17,254 nucleotides of DNA from CALXCT01 sp964422185 (GCA_964422185.1 CAYRAG010000039.1:1-17254); one strand, 5' to 3'. Positions 7,634-14,238 are shown, numbered from the stretch's first letter. The notes: generated by a model from the letters alone, not told the origin. Made by a program: numbers and translations.

Positions 7634-8338
7634 TCAGTCCGCGCTGAAGTAGTAGCCCAGCCCCCGCCGCGTGTTGATAAAGGTCGGCACGGCCGGGTCG
7701 TCCTCGATCTTCTCGCGCAGGCGCCGGATCGCCACATCCACCGTCCGGAGGTCGCCCACGAATCCCTCGTAGTTCCACACCTGCTCCAGCAGCACCTCCC
7801 GGGGAAACACCTTCCCCGGCTGGGCGGCGAGGAAACGGATGAGCTCAAACTCCCTCTGGGTCAGATCCAGAGGCTGGCCGTCCTTGTAGACCATCATCTT
7901 CTCGGTGTCCACGCTGATGCGCCCGCACACGATGGAGGTGTCCGGAGACGGCGCGGACGCCGCGGAGAGCATGTCGCTGCGCCGGATGTTGGCCTTCACC
8001 CGGGCCAGCAGCTCCCGCATGGAGAAGGGCTTTGTGATGTAGTCGTCCGCGCCCAGCTCCAGTCCGAGCACCTTGTCCGTCTCCTCCTCCCGGGCCGTGA
8101 GCATGATCACCGGGATGGCGCTTCCGGACTCCCGCAGGGCGCGGCACACATCAAAGCCGTCCATTTTGGGCAGCATGAGATCCAGCAGGATCAGATCCGG
8201 ATTCTGCTCCAGCGCCAGCTGGAGTCCGGTCTCCCCGTCGTAGGCCTCCAGCACCTGATAGCCCTCCCGGGTCAGGTTGAAGCTGAGGATGTCCACAATG
8301 TTCTTCTCATCCTCTACGATCAGCACCCTCTTGTCCAT
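7634..8338 (-). CDS. walR: WalR (YycF/VicR) OmpR-family response regulator
   Basis: This is a 234-aa DNA-binding response regulator, partner of WalK. The receiver domain (about 3-118) has the acidic pair Glu9/Asp10, phosphoacceptor Asp53 in 'LILLDLMLP', Thr81 and Lys103 in 'TKPFSMRELLARVKANIRR'. A Thr precedes the conserved Lys, as in Bacillus WalR where Thr101 is a PrkC target. The C-terminal winged helix ends with 'DLRTVDVAIRRLREKIEDDP' and 'RRGLGYYF', typical of OmpR/PhoB proteins. The ATG at 8338 has GGAGG 7 nt upstream. The gene starts 18 nt after the NUDIX gene stop, so they share a transcript. WalR binds direct repeats of the TGTWAH type in its targets; I did not find a convincing pair at its own promoter. 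Confidence 0.95.
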   Translation of the reverse strand: MDKRVLIVEDEKNIVDILSFNLTREGYQVLEAYDGETGLQLALEQNPDLILLDLMLPKMDGFDVCRALRESGSAIPVIMLTAREEETDKVLGLELGADDYITKPFSMRELLARVKANIRRSDMLSAASAPSPDTSIVCGRISVDTEKMMVYKDGQPLDLTQREFELIRFLAAQPGKVFPREVLLEQVWNYEGFVGDLRTVDVAIRRLREKIEDDPAVPTFINTRRGLGYYFSAD

Positions 8339-8356
8339 CCGACATCCTCCCCTCTC

Positions 8357-8893
8357 TCACCGCTCGAGCCACAGTTTCGCCTTCAGAACCCCCGCCACGG
8401 TCTTGCCGTCCGTGACTGTGCCGTCCATGATCCGCTTCACCAGAGTGTCCATCGGCACCCAGGACACCTCCAGAAACTCATCCTCGTCCGGATGGCTCCT
8501 GCCCCGCTTCAGATCCCTGGCGAGGTACAAAAACAGCTCCTCATCGCAGAAGCCCGGGGAGGACACCACGGAGCCGAGGCTGATCATCTCGCCCGCCTCC
8601 AGGCCCGTCTCCTCCCCCAGTTCCCGGGCGCCGCCGTCCGCCGGGTTCTCGCCCGGCTCCAGCTTGCCCGCGGGCAGCTCCAGCATCACCTGGCCCATGG
8701 GGTAGCGGTACTGCTCCACCAGGGCGATCCGGTTCTGATCGTCCAGCGCCACCACCGCGACGCCGGCGGGATGCCGTGCGACCTCCCGTTTGGCTCTGTG
8801 TCCGTTGGGCAGCTCCACCTCGTCCAGCGTCAGGGTCACTACCACACCCTCATACAGGGTCTCGCTCTTGATTGTGCGCTCGGTCAGTTCCAT
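8357..8893 (-). CDS. NUDIX hydrolase, ADP-ribose pyrophosphatase-like
   Basis: This 178-aa enzyme probably cleaves ADP-ribose (or a similar nucleoside diphosphate sugar) to AMP and ribose-5-phosphate. A complete NUDIX box runs from Gly76 to Leu98: G-x5-E, then x7, then 'RELGEETGL', with the metal-binding REUxEExGU core intact. Before it are 'VALVEQYRYP'-like and 'LELPAGKLEPGE' segments, characteristic of the ADPRase (NudF/YqkG) subgroup. The ATG at 8893 is chosen because a near-consensus promoter lies at 8928-8956. Longer in-frame readings back to 8956 would begin upstream of the transcript start. The SD is the modest AAGGGCG. It is the first gene of the walRKHI operon. A functional link to WalRK is not established. 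Confidence 0.9.
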   Translation of the reverse strand: MELTERTIKSETLYEGVVVTLTLDEVELPNGHRAKREVARHPAGVAVVALDDQNRIALVEQYRYPMGQVMLELPAGKLEPGENPADGGARELGEETGLEAGEMISLGSVVSSPGFCDEELFLYLARDLKRGRSHPDEDEFLEVSWVPMDTLVKRIMDGTVTDGKTVAGVLKAKLWLER

Positions 8894-8927
8894 GGTAAAA
8901 TACGCCCTTTCCCAGAATTTCGGCCTC

Positions 8928-8956
8928 ATTATAGCAGAAGATCTCCCCTCTGCCAA
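8928..8956 (-). promoter_or_regulatory. Strong promoter of the NUDIX-walRKHI operon (extended -10)
   Basis: Read on the minus strand: TTGGCA (8951-8956, 5/6 of TTGACA), a 17-nt spacer, then TATAAT (8928-8933) preceded by TGC, making a TGnTATAAT extended -10. The predicted start near 8921 leaves a leader of about 28 nt before the ATG at 8893. Confidence 0.85.
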
Positions 8957-8999
8957 CCGGTTTTCCCGCTTTCCGCCCCCTGGCGGGGCGCGGAAAGCA

Positions 9000-9027
9000 A
9001 AGGCTCCGTCCCACCGGGCGGAGCCTT
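9000..9027 (-). terminator. Probable terminator at the end of the ABC transporter operon
   Basis: The stem AAGGCTCCG (9000-9008) pairs with CGGAGCCTT (9019-9027) around a 10-nt loop, 19 nt beyond the ATPase stop. The minus-strand tail is TGCTTTCC, a weak U-tract, so termination may be partial. The position just before the wal operon promoter supports the call. Confidence 0.6.
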
Positions 9028-9046
9028 GGTTCGTTTTGATCTGTCG

Positions 9047-9838
9047 TCAGGAGAGGATCATCTCGTCGCTCAGATCGTCCTCCCCGCCCCCCTTGAAGCG
9101 GTTGAGCAGATCCTCCACGGTGAGTTTCCTCTTCTCCTCCTGGGCGATATCCAGGATGATCCTGCCGTCTCTCATCATAATCAGGCGGTTGCCGTGCTCA
9201 ATGGCGTCCCGCATGTTGTGGGTGATCATCAGCGTGGTCAGGTGATCCCGCTCCACGATCCGATCCGTGGCCTCCAGCACTTTCGCCGCCGTCTTCGGAT
9301 CCAGCGCGGCGGTGTGCTCGTCCAGCAGGAGCAGCTTGGGCTTCTTCAGTGTGGCCATCAGCAGGGTCAGCGCCTGGCGCTGGCCGCCGGAGAGCAGGCC
9401 GACCCGGGTGGTCATCCGATCCTCCAGGCCCAGATCCAGGATCTTCAGCCGCTCCCGGTACTCCTCCCGCTCGCCCTTTGTGATGCCCGGGCTGAGGGTG
9501 CGGGCCTTGCCCCGCCGTGCGGCCAGGGCGAGATTCTCGTCAATCTGCATCGTGGCGGCGCTGCCGGTCATGGGATCCTGGAACACCCTGCCCAGATAGA
9601 TCGCCCGCTTGTGCTCCGGCAGCTTTGTCACATCCACCCCGTCGATGGAGATGGTGCCCTCGTCCACCAGCCAGGTGCCCGCCACGGCGTTGAGCAGCGT
9701 GGATTTGCCCGCGCCGTTGCCGCCGATCACGGTGACGAAGTCCCCGTCCCGGAGCGTCAGGGACACGCCGTTGAGCGCGGTCTTCTCGTTGACGGTGCCC
9801 GCGTTGAAAGTCTTGTAGATGTTCCTGATCTCAAGCAT
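9047..9838 (-). CDS. ABC transporter ATP-binding protein (COG1101 / TrpZ-like)
   Basis: This is the 263-aa cytoplasmic ATPase of the importer encoded with the two upstream genes. It has Walker A 'GGNGAGKST' (39-47), Q-loop Gln87, signature 'LSGGQRQ' (149-155), Walker B 'LLLLDEHTAALDP' with Glu174, and H-loop His207 in 'MITHNM'. The fused 'DEHTAALDPKTAAKV' wording and the pairing with a COG4120-type permease and an ABC_sub_bind protein identify the TrpXYZ/COG1101 group. The ATG at 9838 is preferred over a GTG at 9847 because GGAGG lies 8 nt before the ATG, whereas that SD would touch the GTG. It overlaps the permease stop by 8 nt, indicating translational coupling. It should energise import by dimerising on the permease. 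Confidence 0.9.
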   Translation of the reverse strand: MLEIRNIYKTFNAGTVNEKTALNGVSLTLRDGDFVTVIGGNGAGKSTLLNAVAGTWLVDEGTISIDGVDVTKLPEHKRAIYLGRVFQDPMTGSAATMQIDENLALAARRGKARTLSPGITKGEREEYRERLKILDLGLEDRMTTRVGLLSGGQRQALTLLMATLKKPKLLLLDEHTAALDPKTAAKVLEATDRIVERDHLTTLMITHNMRDAIEHGNRLIMMRDGRIILDIAQEEKRKLTVEDLLNRFKGGGEDDLSDEMILS

Positions 9839-10781
9839 TTCCGGCACCTCCCCGCTTCACGGGTCTGGCGAAATATTTTCCCTTCCAGTACGGGATGGTC
9901 AGGAAGATGGCAACCACCAGGGCGGTGAGCAGTTTCAGATCCGTGGACTCCAGACCCAGGCGGAGCACCAGGGTGATGACCACATAGTAGATAATCGCGC
10001 CGATCACGGAGGAGAGCAGCTTCAGGGCGAAATTCTGGAACACCTTGCCCAGGAGCACCTCGCCGATGATCACGGCCGCCAGGCCGATGACGATGGCGCC
10101 GCGGCCCATGTCAATGGAGGAGCTGCCCTGGTACTGCGCCAGCAGGGCGCCGGACAGCGCCACCAGCGCGTTGGAGACCACCAGGCCCAGCACCTTGGTC
10201 ATGTTGGTGTTGATGCCCTGCGCCCGGGCCATGGCGCCGTTGGCGCCGGTCGCCCGGAGGGCGGAACCCAGCTCCGTGCCGAAGAACCAGTACAGAACCA
10301 CAATGCACACAGCCGTGACAATCAAAAGCAGGATCAGCGGATTGTTCAGGCCCAGCTCCCGCACAAACCGGGAGGAGAGCAGCAGGTTCTGCCGATCCAC
10401 GCTCACCGCCAGGGTCGCCTTCGTCTTCGACGCGGCGTCCCCGATGGCCATAATGCGCAGATTCAGGGAGTACAGAGCCAGCTGCGTGAGAATGCCGGCC
10501 AGAATGGCGGGGATTCCGCAGGCGGTGTGGAGCAGCCCGGTGGCGAGACCGGCCAGCATCCCGGCCACCACCGCCATCAGCACAGCCAGCCAGGGATTCC
10601 ACCCCAGGGTGATGCACACGGCGCACACCGCGCCTCCGGTCGCCAGGGATCCGTCCACCGTCAGATCGGCGATGTCCAGTATCTTGTAGGTGATATACAC
10701 CCCGATCGCCATCAGTCCCCAGATCAGTCCCTGTCCCAGCGCTCCGGGCAGGGAGTTGAGAAAGGCGAGGATAAAACTCAT
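9831..10781 (-). CDS. ABC transporter permease (BPD_transp_2 family, COG4120 / TrpY-like)
   Basis: This 316-aa integral membrane protein has about eight or nine hydrophobic helices (for example around residues 5-30, 55-80, 85-105, 150-172 and 215-300). 'LTVDGSLATGGAVCA' near residue 40 and 'GSALRATGANGAMARAQGIN' near 185-205 are hallmarks of the branched-chain/ribose-type permeases. The second is the cytoplasmic coupling segment that meets the ATPase. The ATG at 10781 has GGAGGGG 7 nt upstream. An in-frame extension to 10907 would read through the hairpin and promoter region and is rejected. It is separated from the substrate-binding protein gene by a 138-nt gap holding a terminator-like hairpin and its own likely promoter, and is coupled to the ATPase gene by an 8-nt overlap. 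Confidence 0.9.
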   Translation of the reverse strand: MSFILAFLNSLPGALGQGLIWGLMAIGVYITYKILDIADLTVDGSLATGGAVCAVCITLGWNPWLAVLMAVVAGMLAGLATGLLHTACGIPAILAGILTQLALYSLNLRIMAIGDAASKTKATLAVSVDRQNLLLSSRFVRELGLNNPLILLLIVTAVCIVVLYWFFGTELGSALRATGANGAMARAQGINTNMTKVLGLVVSNALVALSGALLAQYQGSSSIDMGRGAIVIGLAAVIIGEVLLGKVFQNFALKLLSSVIGAIIYYVVITLVLRLGLESTDLKLLTALVVAIFLTIPYWKGKYFARPVKRGGAGNA

Positions 10782-10853
10782 AGACAGACCCCTCCAAACA
10801 CCCGGCACTTTATCGGTTTTACGCGGAAGAACACAGCCCGCGCCCGAGTGGCC

Positions 10854-10862
10854 ATTATAACA
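10854..10862 (-). promoter_or_regulatory. Candidate extended -10 promoter for the permease-ATPase pair
   Basis: On the minus strand the sequence TGTTATAAT (TG at 10862-10861, TATAAT at 10859-10854) is a perfect TGnTATAAT element. The -35 position (10877-10882, TTCCTT) is poor, which extended -10 promoters tolerate. The TG overlaps the end of the U-tract of the preceding hairpin. The predicted start is near 10847, about 65 nt before the permease ATG. Confidence 0.55.
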
Positions 10863-10895
10863 AAAAAACGCGGGGAAAGGAAGTCCCTCCCCCGC
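10862..10895 (-). terminator. Terminator-like hairpin between the binding protein and permease genes
   Basis: On the minus strand GCGGGGGAGGG pairs with CCTTTCCCCGC (10870-10895, 11 pairs counting two G-U) around a 4-nt ACTT loop, followed by seven T (10868-10862). It begins about 25 nt beyond the binding protein stop codon. Because the permease and ATPase follow on the same strand, it may be partial and lower their expression relative to the binding protein. A-tracts and T-tracts flank both sides, so it could also stop plus-strand transcripts. Confidence 0.85.
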
Positions 10896-10919
10896 ATTTT
10901 TTCTCAAATTTCTACCAAA

Positions 10920-11975
10920 TCAGCCCTCGATGGCCGTGTAGTCTTCCGGCACGGTGATGCCCAGCGCCTCGCAGTTGGCGGCGTTGTACATCTTTGTGAC
11001 CTCAGGCGCCGACTGGACGGGCATGGTGGAGATATCGGCGCCGTTGACCAGGATGTCCACGGCCATCTCGCCGGTGGTGTAGCCGATATCATAGTAGCTG
11101 ATGGACAGCGTGGCGACGCCGCAGCCGGAGCAGATGCCCTGCTCGCCCGCGATGACGGGCACTTTCGCCGGCAGCACCACATTCGCGATGACATCGGTGT
11201 AGGTCGCGGCGGTGTTGTCGGTGGGGATGTAGATGACATCAGAGCCGTCGCAGGCGGTCTGGGTCACGGCGGGCAGGTCGTTGGCGTCCGTGAACGCGAA
11301 GCGCTCAGTGGCGATGTTCATGCCCTTCAGGGCCTCCTCCACCACGGTAATCTGGTAGACGGAGTTGGGCTCGCCGGAGCAGTACAGCAGACCCACGGTC
11401 TTCGCGTCCGGGAACAGCTCGGTGATCATGGCGGCCTGCTGATCCAGAGGCGCCAGGTCGGAGGTGCCGGAGATGTTGCCGCCCACGGTGCCGGTCCAGT
11501 CCGTGATGTTCAGGGCGGTGGCATAGTCGGTGACTGAGGTGCCCAGCACGGGAATGGTGCTGGTGGCGGAGGCGGCCGCCTGGAGCGGATAGGTGGCGTT
11601 GGCCAGGATCAGATCCACATTCTCCGCCACAAAGCCGTCCATAATGGTGCCGCAGTTGGTGAACTCACCGCCCGCGTCCGCCTCGTCATACTCCACATTC
11701 AGGCCGGCCGCGGCGATGGCGTCCTTGAAGCCCTGGGTCGCGGCGTCCAGCGCCTCATGCTGCATCTGCTGGCAGATGCCGATCAGGTAGGTCTCGGCCT
11801 CGGCAGACTCGGAAGGCTCCGCGCCGGGGCTCTCCGCGGGGGTGCTGGCGCTCTCCGCGGGCGTGCTGTCGCTGGGCGCGGGGCTCTCCGCGGAGTCTCC
11901 GCCGCCGCAGGCGGCAAGGCCGAGGGCCATGGCAAGCGCCAGTGTCATGGCCAGAATTTTTGCGAGTTTCTTCAT
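10920..11975 (-). CDS. ABC transporter substrate-binding lipoprotein (ABC_sub_bind, COG2984 / TrpX-like)
   Basis: This 351-aa extracytoplasmic lipoprotein captures the substrate for the importer. Residues 1-23 form a lipoprotein signal: KK, a hydrophobic core, then lipobox 'LAAC' with Cys23 as the lipidated residue. Residues of about 24-62 are a low-complexity Ser/Ala/Pro/Glu linker with repeated 'PAES' units. The mature domain starts at 'TYLIGICQQMQHEALDAATQGFKDAI', typical of the ABC_sub_bind fold, and has 'ANATYPLQAA', 'VGLLYCSGEPNS', 'YIPTDNTAA' and 'VPVIAGEQG' segments shared by this family. Members bind aromatic amino acids in Streptococcus (TrpX); the ligand here is unknown. The ATG at 11975 has GGAGG 9 nt upstream. 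A consensus promoter precedes it. Confidence 0.9.
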   Translation of the reverse strand: MKKLAKILAMTLALAMALGLAACGGGDSAESPAPSDSTPAESASTPAESPGAEPSESAEAETYLIGICQQMQHEALDAATQGFKDAIAAAGLNVEYDEADAGGEFTNCGTIMDGFVAENVDLILANATYPLQAAASATSTIPVLGTSVTDYATALNITDWTGTVGGNISGTSDLAPLDQQAAMITELFPDAKTVGLLYCSGEPNSVYQITVVEEALKGMNIATERFAFTDANDLPAVTQTACDGSDVIYIPTDNTAATYTDVIANVVLPAKVPVIAGEQGICSGCGVATLSISYYDIGYTTGEMAVDILVNGADISTMPVQSAPEVTKMYNAANCEALGITVPEDYTAIEG

Positions 11976-12033
11976 ATTCTTTTTCCTCCATTACTCGATT
12001 TTGCCGGGATTTTCCACAAATCGCTGCTCAGCC

Positions 12034-12051
12034 AAAAGGAAATGTCCTTTT
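12034..12051 (-). repeat. Perfect 7-bp inverted repeat in the leader of the ABC operon
   Basis: AAAAGGA (12034-12040) and TCCTTTT (12045-12051) are separated by 4 nt. The element sits about 10-27 nt after the predicted transcript start of the binding-protein gene. It could be a repressor operator or a 5' mRNA hairpin. No T-box, riboswitch or antiterminator architecture is visible in the 85-nt leader. Confidence 0.55.
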
Positions 12052-12067
12052 GACGAACATATTTTGT

Positions 12068-12095
12068 ATTATAAGCCCGTCATATGATTTGTCAA
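12068..12095 (-). promoter_or_regulatory. Consensus promoter of the ABC transporter operon
   Basis: Minus-strand TTGACA (12090-12095), a 16-nt spacer and TATAAT (12068-12073), both hexamers perfect. Transcription should start near 12061, giving a leader of about 85 nt before the ATG at 11975. Confidence 0.9.
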
Positions 12096-12130
12096 GCCGG
12101 ATCCGGCAGTTTTCCCCGGTCATGTTTTCA

Positions 12131-12159
12131 TGGACATTTCCCGGGAGGTGTGGTAAGAT
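12131..12159 (+). promoter_or_regulatory. Possible promoter for the WecG/TagA gene
   Basis: TGGACA (12131-12136), a 17-nt spacer and TAAGAT (12154-12159) form a moderate sigma-A match. The -10 overlaps the ATG chosen for the next gene. If it is the real promoter, translation must start further down, at the GTG at 12212 or the TTG at 12221. This is offered as a weak alternative. Confidence 0.3.
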
Positions 12160-12946
12160 GGGCTCCGACAGGCGGGTTCCCCCGGGGACGCGCCCACACG
12201 CGGAAAAAGGGGTGTCCCGTTTGAAAATCAATATCCAGGGCGTCGCGTTTGACGATCTCACCTTGGACGAGGCGGTTCGCGCCGGACTGGATCTGGTGCG
12301 CGGCCGGGACTTCCACTACGCGGTCACCCCCAACCCGGAGATTGTCATGCAGGCGGAGAAAGACCCGGCGTTCCGGGATCTGCTCAACGCCGCCAGTCTC
12401 GTTCTGCCCGACGGCATCGGCGTCGTGTACGCCGCCAGAATCCTGGGCACGCCCCTGAAAGGCCGCGTGCCCGGCATCGACTTCGCCACCGGCCTGATGT
12501 CCGCCATGAATGACGCGGGCGGCGGCAGGGTCTACCTGCTGGGCGCGAAGCCCGGTGTGGCGGAGGACGCCGTGGCCGCCCTGAGCGCGCGGTTTCCCGC
12601 CCTCACTTTCTGCGGGTGCCATGACGGATATTTTCAGGAAGACGGCCCTGTCGCGGCGGAGGTCGCCGGGGCGCGGCCGGATCTGCTTCTGGTCTGCCTG
12701 GGTGCCCCGAAGCAGGAGCGGTGGATGGCCGCCTGCGGCCCGGACACCGGCGCCCGTCTGGCCATCGGACTGGGGGGTGCGCTAGATGTGTTCGCCGGCA
12801 GGGTGGAGCGCGCCCCGGAGCGGTGGCGGAAACTGGGTCTGGAGTGGCTGTACCGCCTGATCAAACAGCCAGGCCGGATCGGCCGCATGGCCCGGCTGCC
12901 CCTGTTTCTGGGCCAGGCGCTTCTGACGCGCATCCGCGGCCGCTAG
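12158..12946 (+). CDS. WecG/TagA/CpsF-family glycosyltransferase (GT26)
   Basis: This is a GT26 enzyme that adds a hexosamine (ManNAc-type) to an undecaprenyl-linked sugar in teichoic acid or capsule linkage synthesis, at the inner membrane face. Visible motifs are 'TPNPEIVMQA' (57-66), 'LPDGIGVVYAARILG' (83-97; Asp85 corresponds to the proposed catalytic Asp of TagA), 'YLLGAKPGVAEDA', 'CHDGYF', 'LLVCLGAPKQERWM' and 'GGALDVFAG'. The C-terminal 'RKLGLEWLYRLIKQPGR' is the amphipathic membrane-binding appendage. Length is 262 aa. The ATG at 12158 has GGAGG 9 nt upstream. The family usually begins near 'LKINIQGV', so the TTG at 12221 (AAGGGG 8 nt upstream) is a serious alternative that removes 21 poorly conserved residues. 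It is divergent from the ABC operon. Confidence 0.87.
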   Translation: MGSDRRVPPGTRPHAEKGVSRLKINIQGVAFDDLTLDEAVRAGLDLVRGRDFHYAVTPNPEIVMQAEKDPAFRDLLNAASLVLPDGIGVVYAARILGTPLKGRVPGIDFATGLMSAMNDAGGGRVYLLGAKPGVAEDAVAALSARFPALTFCGCHDGYFQEDGPVAAEVAGARPDLLLVCLGAPKQERWMAACGPDTGARLAIGLGGALDVFAGRVERAPERWRKLGLEWLYRLIKQPGRIGRMARLPLFLGQALLTRIRGR

Positions 12947-12973
12947 TCCGGAGGCTGGAAGGAGGATCCCGGC

Positions 12974-13642
12974 ATGGCAGGCAGACTGATTGTCCTGGAG
13001 GGGACGGACGGCTCCGGCAAGTCCACCCAGCTCTCCCGGCTTTGCCGGAGGCTGGAGGAGGAATGTATGCCGTTCCGGCAGGTCTCTTTCCCCCGGTACC
13101 AGGAGCCCTCATCCGCCCTCGTGCGGATGTACCTGGCCGGCGAGTTCGGAGCCCGGCCCGGCGATGTCAACCCCTACGCCGCCTCGGCGTTTTACGCGGT
13201 GGATCGCTACGCCTCTTTCCGGAAAGACTGGGGCGGCTACTACGACCAGGGCGGAATTGTGCTGGCGGATCGTTACACCACCTCCAACGCCGTCCACCAG
13301 GCCAGCAAGCTGCCGGAGGAGGAGCGGGACGGCTTCTTCCGCTGGCTGTACGAATTTGAGTTTGACCGTCTGGGGCTTCCCGCCCCGGACACCGTTCTCT
13401 ATCTGGATATGCCTGTGGAGCAGGCGGTGCGCAATCTCCGATCCCGGGAGGCGGAGACCCGCACCAGAGCGGACATCCACGAGGTGGACACCGCCTATCT
13501 TGCCTCCTGCCGCCAGTCCGCCATCCGGGCCGCGCAGGTTCTGGGCTGGCGGGTCATCCCCTGCATGGCCGGCGGCCGTCTTCTCCCGGTGGAGGAGATC
13601 CACGAAAAAATCTGGGATGTCCTCTTCCCCATACTGAACTGA
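12974..13642 (+). CDS. Thymidylate kinase (dTMP kinase), divergent clade
   Basis: This 222-aa P-loop kinase should phosphorylate dTMP to dTDP. It has Walker A 'GTDGSGKST' (10-18), 'LADRYTTSN' (DRY at 99-101) and a lid-like Arg-rich 'RSREAETRTRADIHE' (156-170). The P-loop has no Arg, while the lid is Arg-rich, as in type II bacterial enzymes. The usual 'TREPGGT' dTMP-binding motif is absent; in its place is 'SFPRYQEPSSALVRMYLAGEFG' (38-59, described in two parts: SFPRYQEPSS and ALVRMYLAGEFG). This fits a clade of deoxynucleoside monophosphate kinases seen in Clostridia, by recall. The ATG at 12974 has AAGGAGG 9 nt upstream and lies 27 nt after the glycosyltransferase stop, so they are likely co-transcribed. 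Another nucleotide substrate remains possible. Confidence 0.82.
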   Translation: MAGRLIVLEGTDGSGKSTQLSRLCRRLEEECMPFRQVSFPRYQEPSSALVRMYLAGEFGARPGDVNPYAASAFYAVDRYASFRKDWGGYYDQGGIVLADRYTTSNAVHQASKLPEEERDGFFRWLYEFEFDRLGLPAPDTVLYLDMPVEQAVRNLRSREAETRTRADIHEVDTAYLASCRQSAIRAAQVLGWRVIPCMAGGRLLPVEEIHEKIWDVLFPILN

Positions 13643-13668
13643 TCCTCCGCACGCGTTTGCGGTGATTT

Positions 13669-13689
13669 GAACGACGAGGGAGGTCGTTT
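13669..13689 (+). promoter_or_regulatory. Hairpin presenting the Shine-Dalgarno site of the DJ-1 gene
   Basis: AACGAC (13670-13675) and GTCGTT (13683-13688) form a 6-bp stem, extendable by a G-U pair. The loop GAGGGAG contains the SD core, and the ATG follows at 13693. A second small inverted repeat, CCGCA/TGCGG (13647-13651 and 13658-13662), precedes it. The SD sits in the loop, not the stem, so it may be exposed or may be bound by a ribosome or regulator. Confidence 0.45.
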
Positions 13690-13692
13690 CTT

Positions 13693-14238
13693 ATGGTCTG
13701 TATTCTTCTGGCAGACGGTTTTGAGGAGTCCGAGGCGCTGGTCACCGCCGATCTGCTCCGCCGGGGCGGCTGCGAGGTCACCCTGACCGGACTGGACAGC
13801 CTGCAGGTCACCGGTTCCCACGGCATCACCGTTCTCGCTGACAAGACCCTGGATCAAATTGAAATGGCGGAGATGGAGATGCTGGTTCTCCCGGGCGGCA
13901 TGGCCGGCGTGGAGAACATCCAGCTCAACCTCTTCGCCCTGGCTCTGATTGAGCGGGCCCGGAACCAGGGGGCCTATGTGGCCGCCATCTGCGCTGCTCC
14001 CACCATCCTGGCCCAGCTGGGCATTCTGGATCGCCGCAGGGCGGTCTGCTATCCCGGGCTGGAGGACAGGATGTTCTCCGCCGTGATCCAGCACGGCCAG
14101 ACCGTGGTCACGGACGGGCGGATCATTACCGGCGAGGCGGCCGGCGCGGCGTTTGACTTCGGTCTGAAGCTCGTGGAGATCCTGAAAGGCGCCGAGACCG
14201 CCGAAGAAGTGCGCAAAGCCGTTGTCTACCGCCGCTGA
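13693..14238 (+). CDS. DJ-1/PfpI family protein (YajL/ThiJ-like)
   Basis: This is a 181-aa protein of the DJ-1 superfamily, cytoplasmic. The nucleophile elbow is 'AAICAAPTIL' with Cys100, and the acid partner Glu12 is in 'ADGFEESEAL', the standard pairing in DJ-1/YajL. 'LVLPGGMAGVENI' (64-76) matches the conserved 'PGG..G...L' segment. Length is typical (about 180-195). Family members have been described as chaperone, glyoxalase or deglycase enzymes; the role here is not deducible. The ATG at 13693 has GGGAGG 9 nt upstream within a small hairpin. The 3' end overlaps the next gene by 17 nt. Confidence 0.9.
   Translation: MVCILLADGFEESEALVTADLLRRGGCEVTLTGLDSLQVTGSHGITVLADKTLDQIEMAEMEMLVLPGGMAGVENIQLNLFALALIERARNQGAYVAAICAAPTILAQLGILDRRRAVCYPGLEDRMFSAVIQHGQTVVTDGRIITGEAAGAAFDFGLKLVEILKGAETAEEVRKAVVYRR

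Noticed and set aside
9819..11537. 572-aa open frame on the plus strand, antisense to the permease and binding protein genes
   Set aside because: It spans the terminator and promoter region between two real minus-strand genes and has the His/Gln/Gly-rich composition of a shadow frame.
11780..11905. Repeated GCTCTCCGCGGG-like units
   Set aside because: They encode the repetitive PAES-type linker of the lipoprotein, a common low-complexity spacer, and not a DNA repeat element or CRISPR.
11976..12061. Possible T-box or riboswitch in the ABC operon leader
   Set aside because: The leader is about 85 nt, too short for a T-box, and lacks a T-box sequence, specifier loop or terminator/antiterminator pair.
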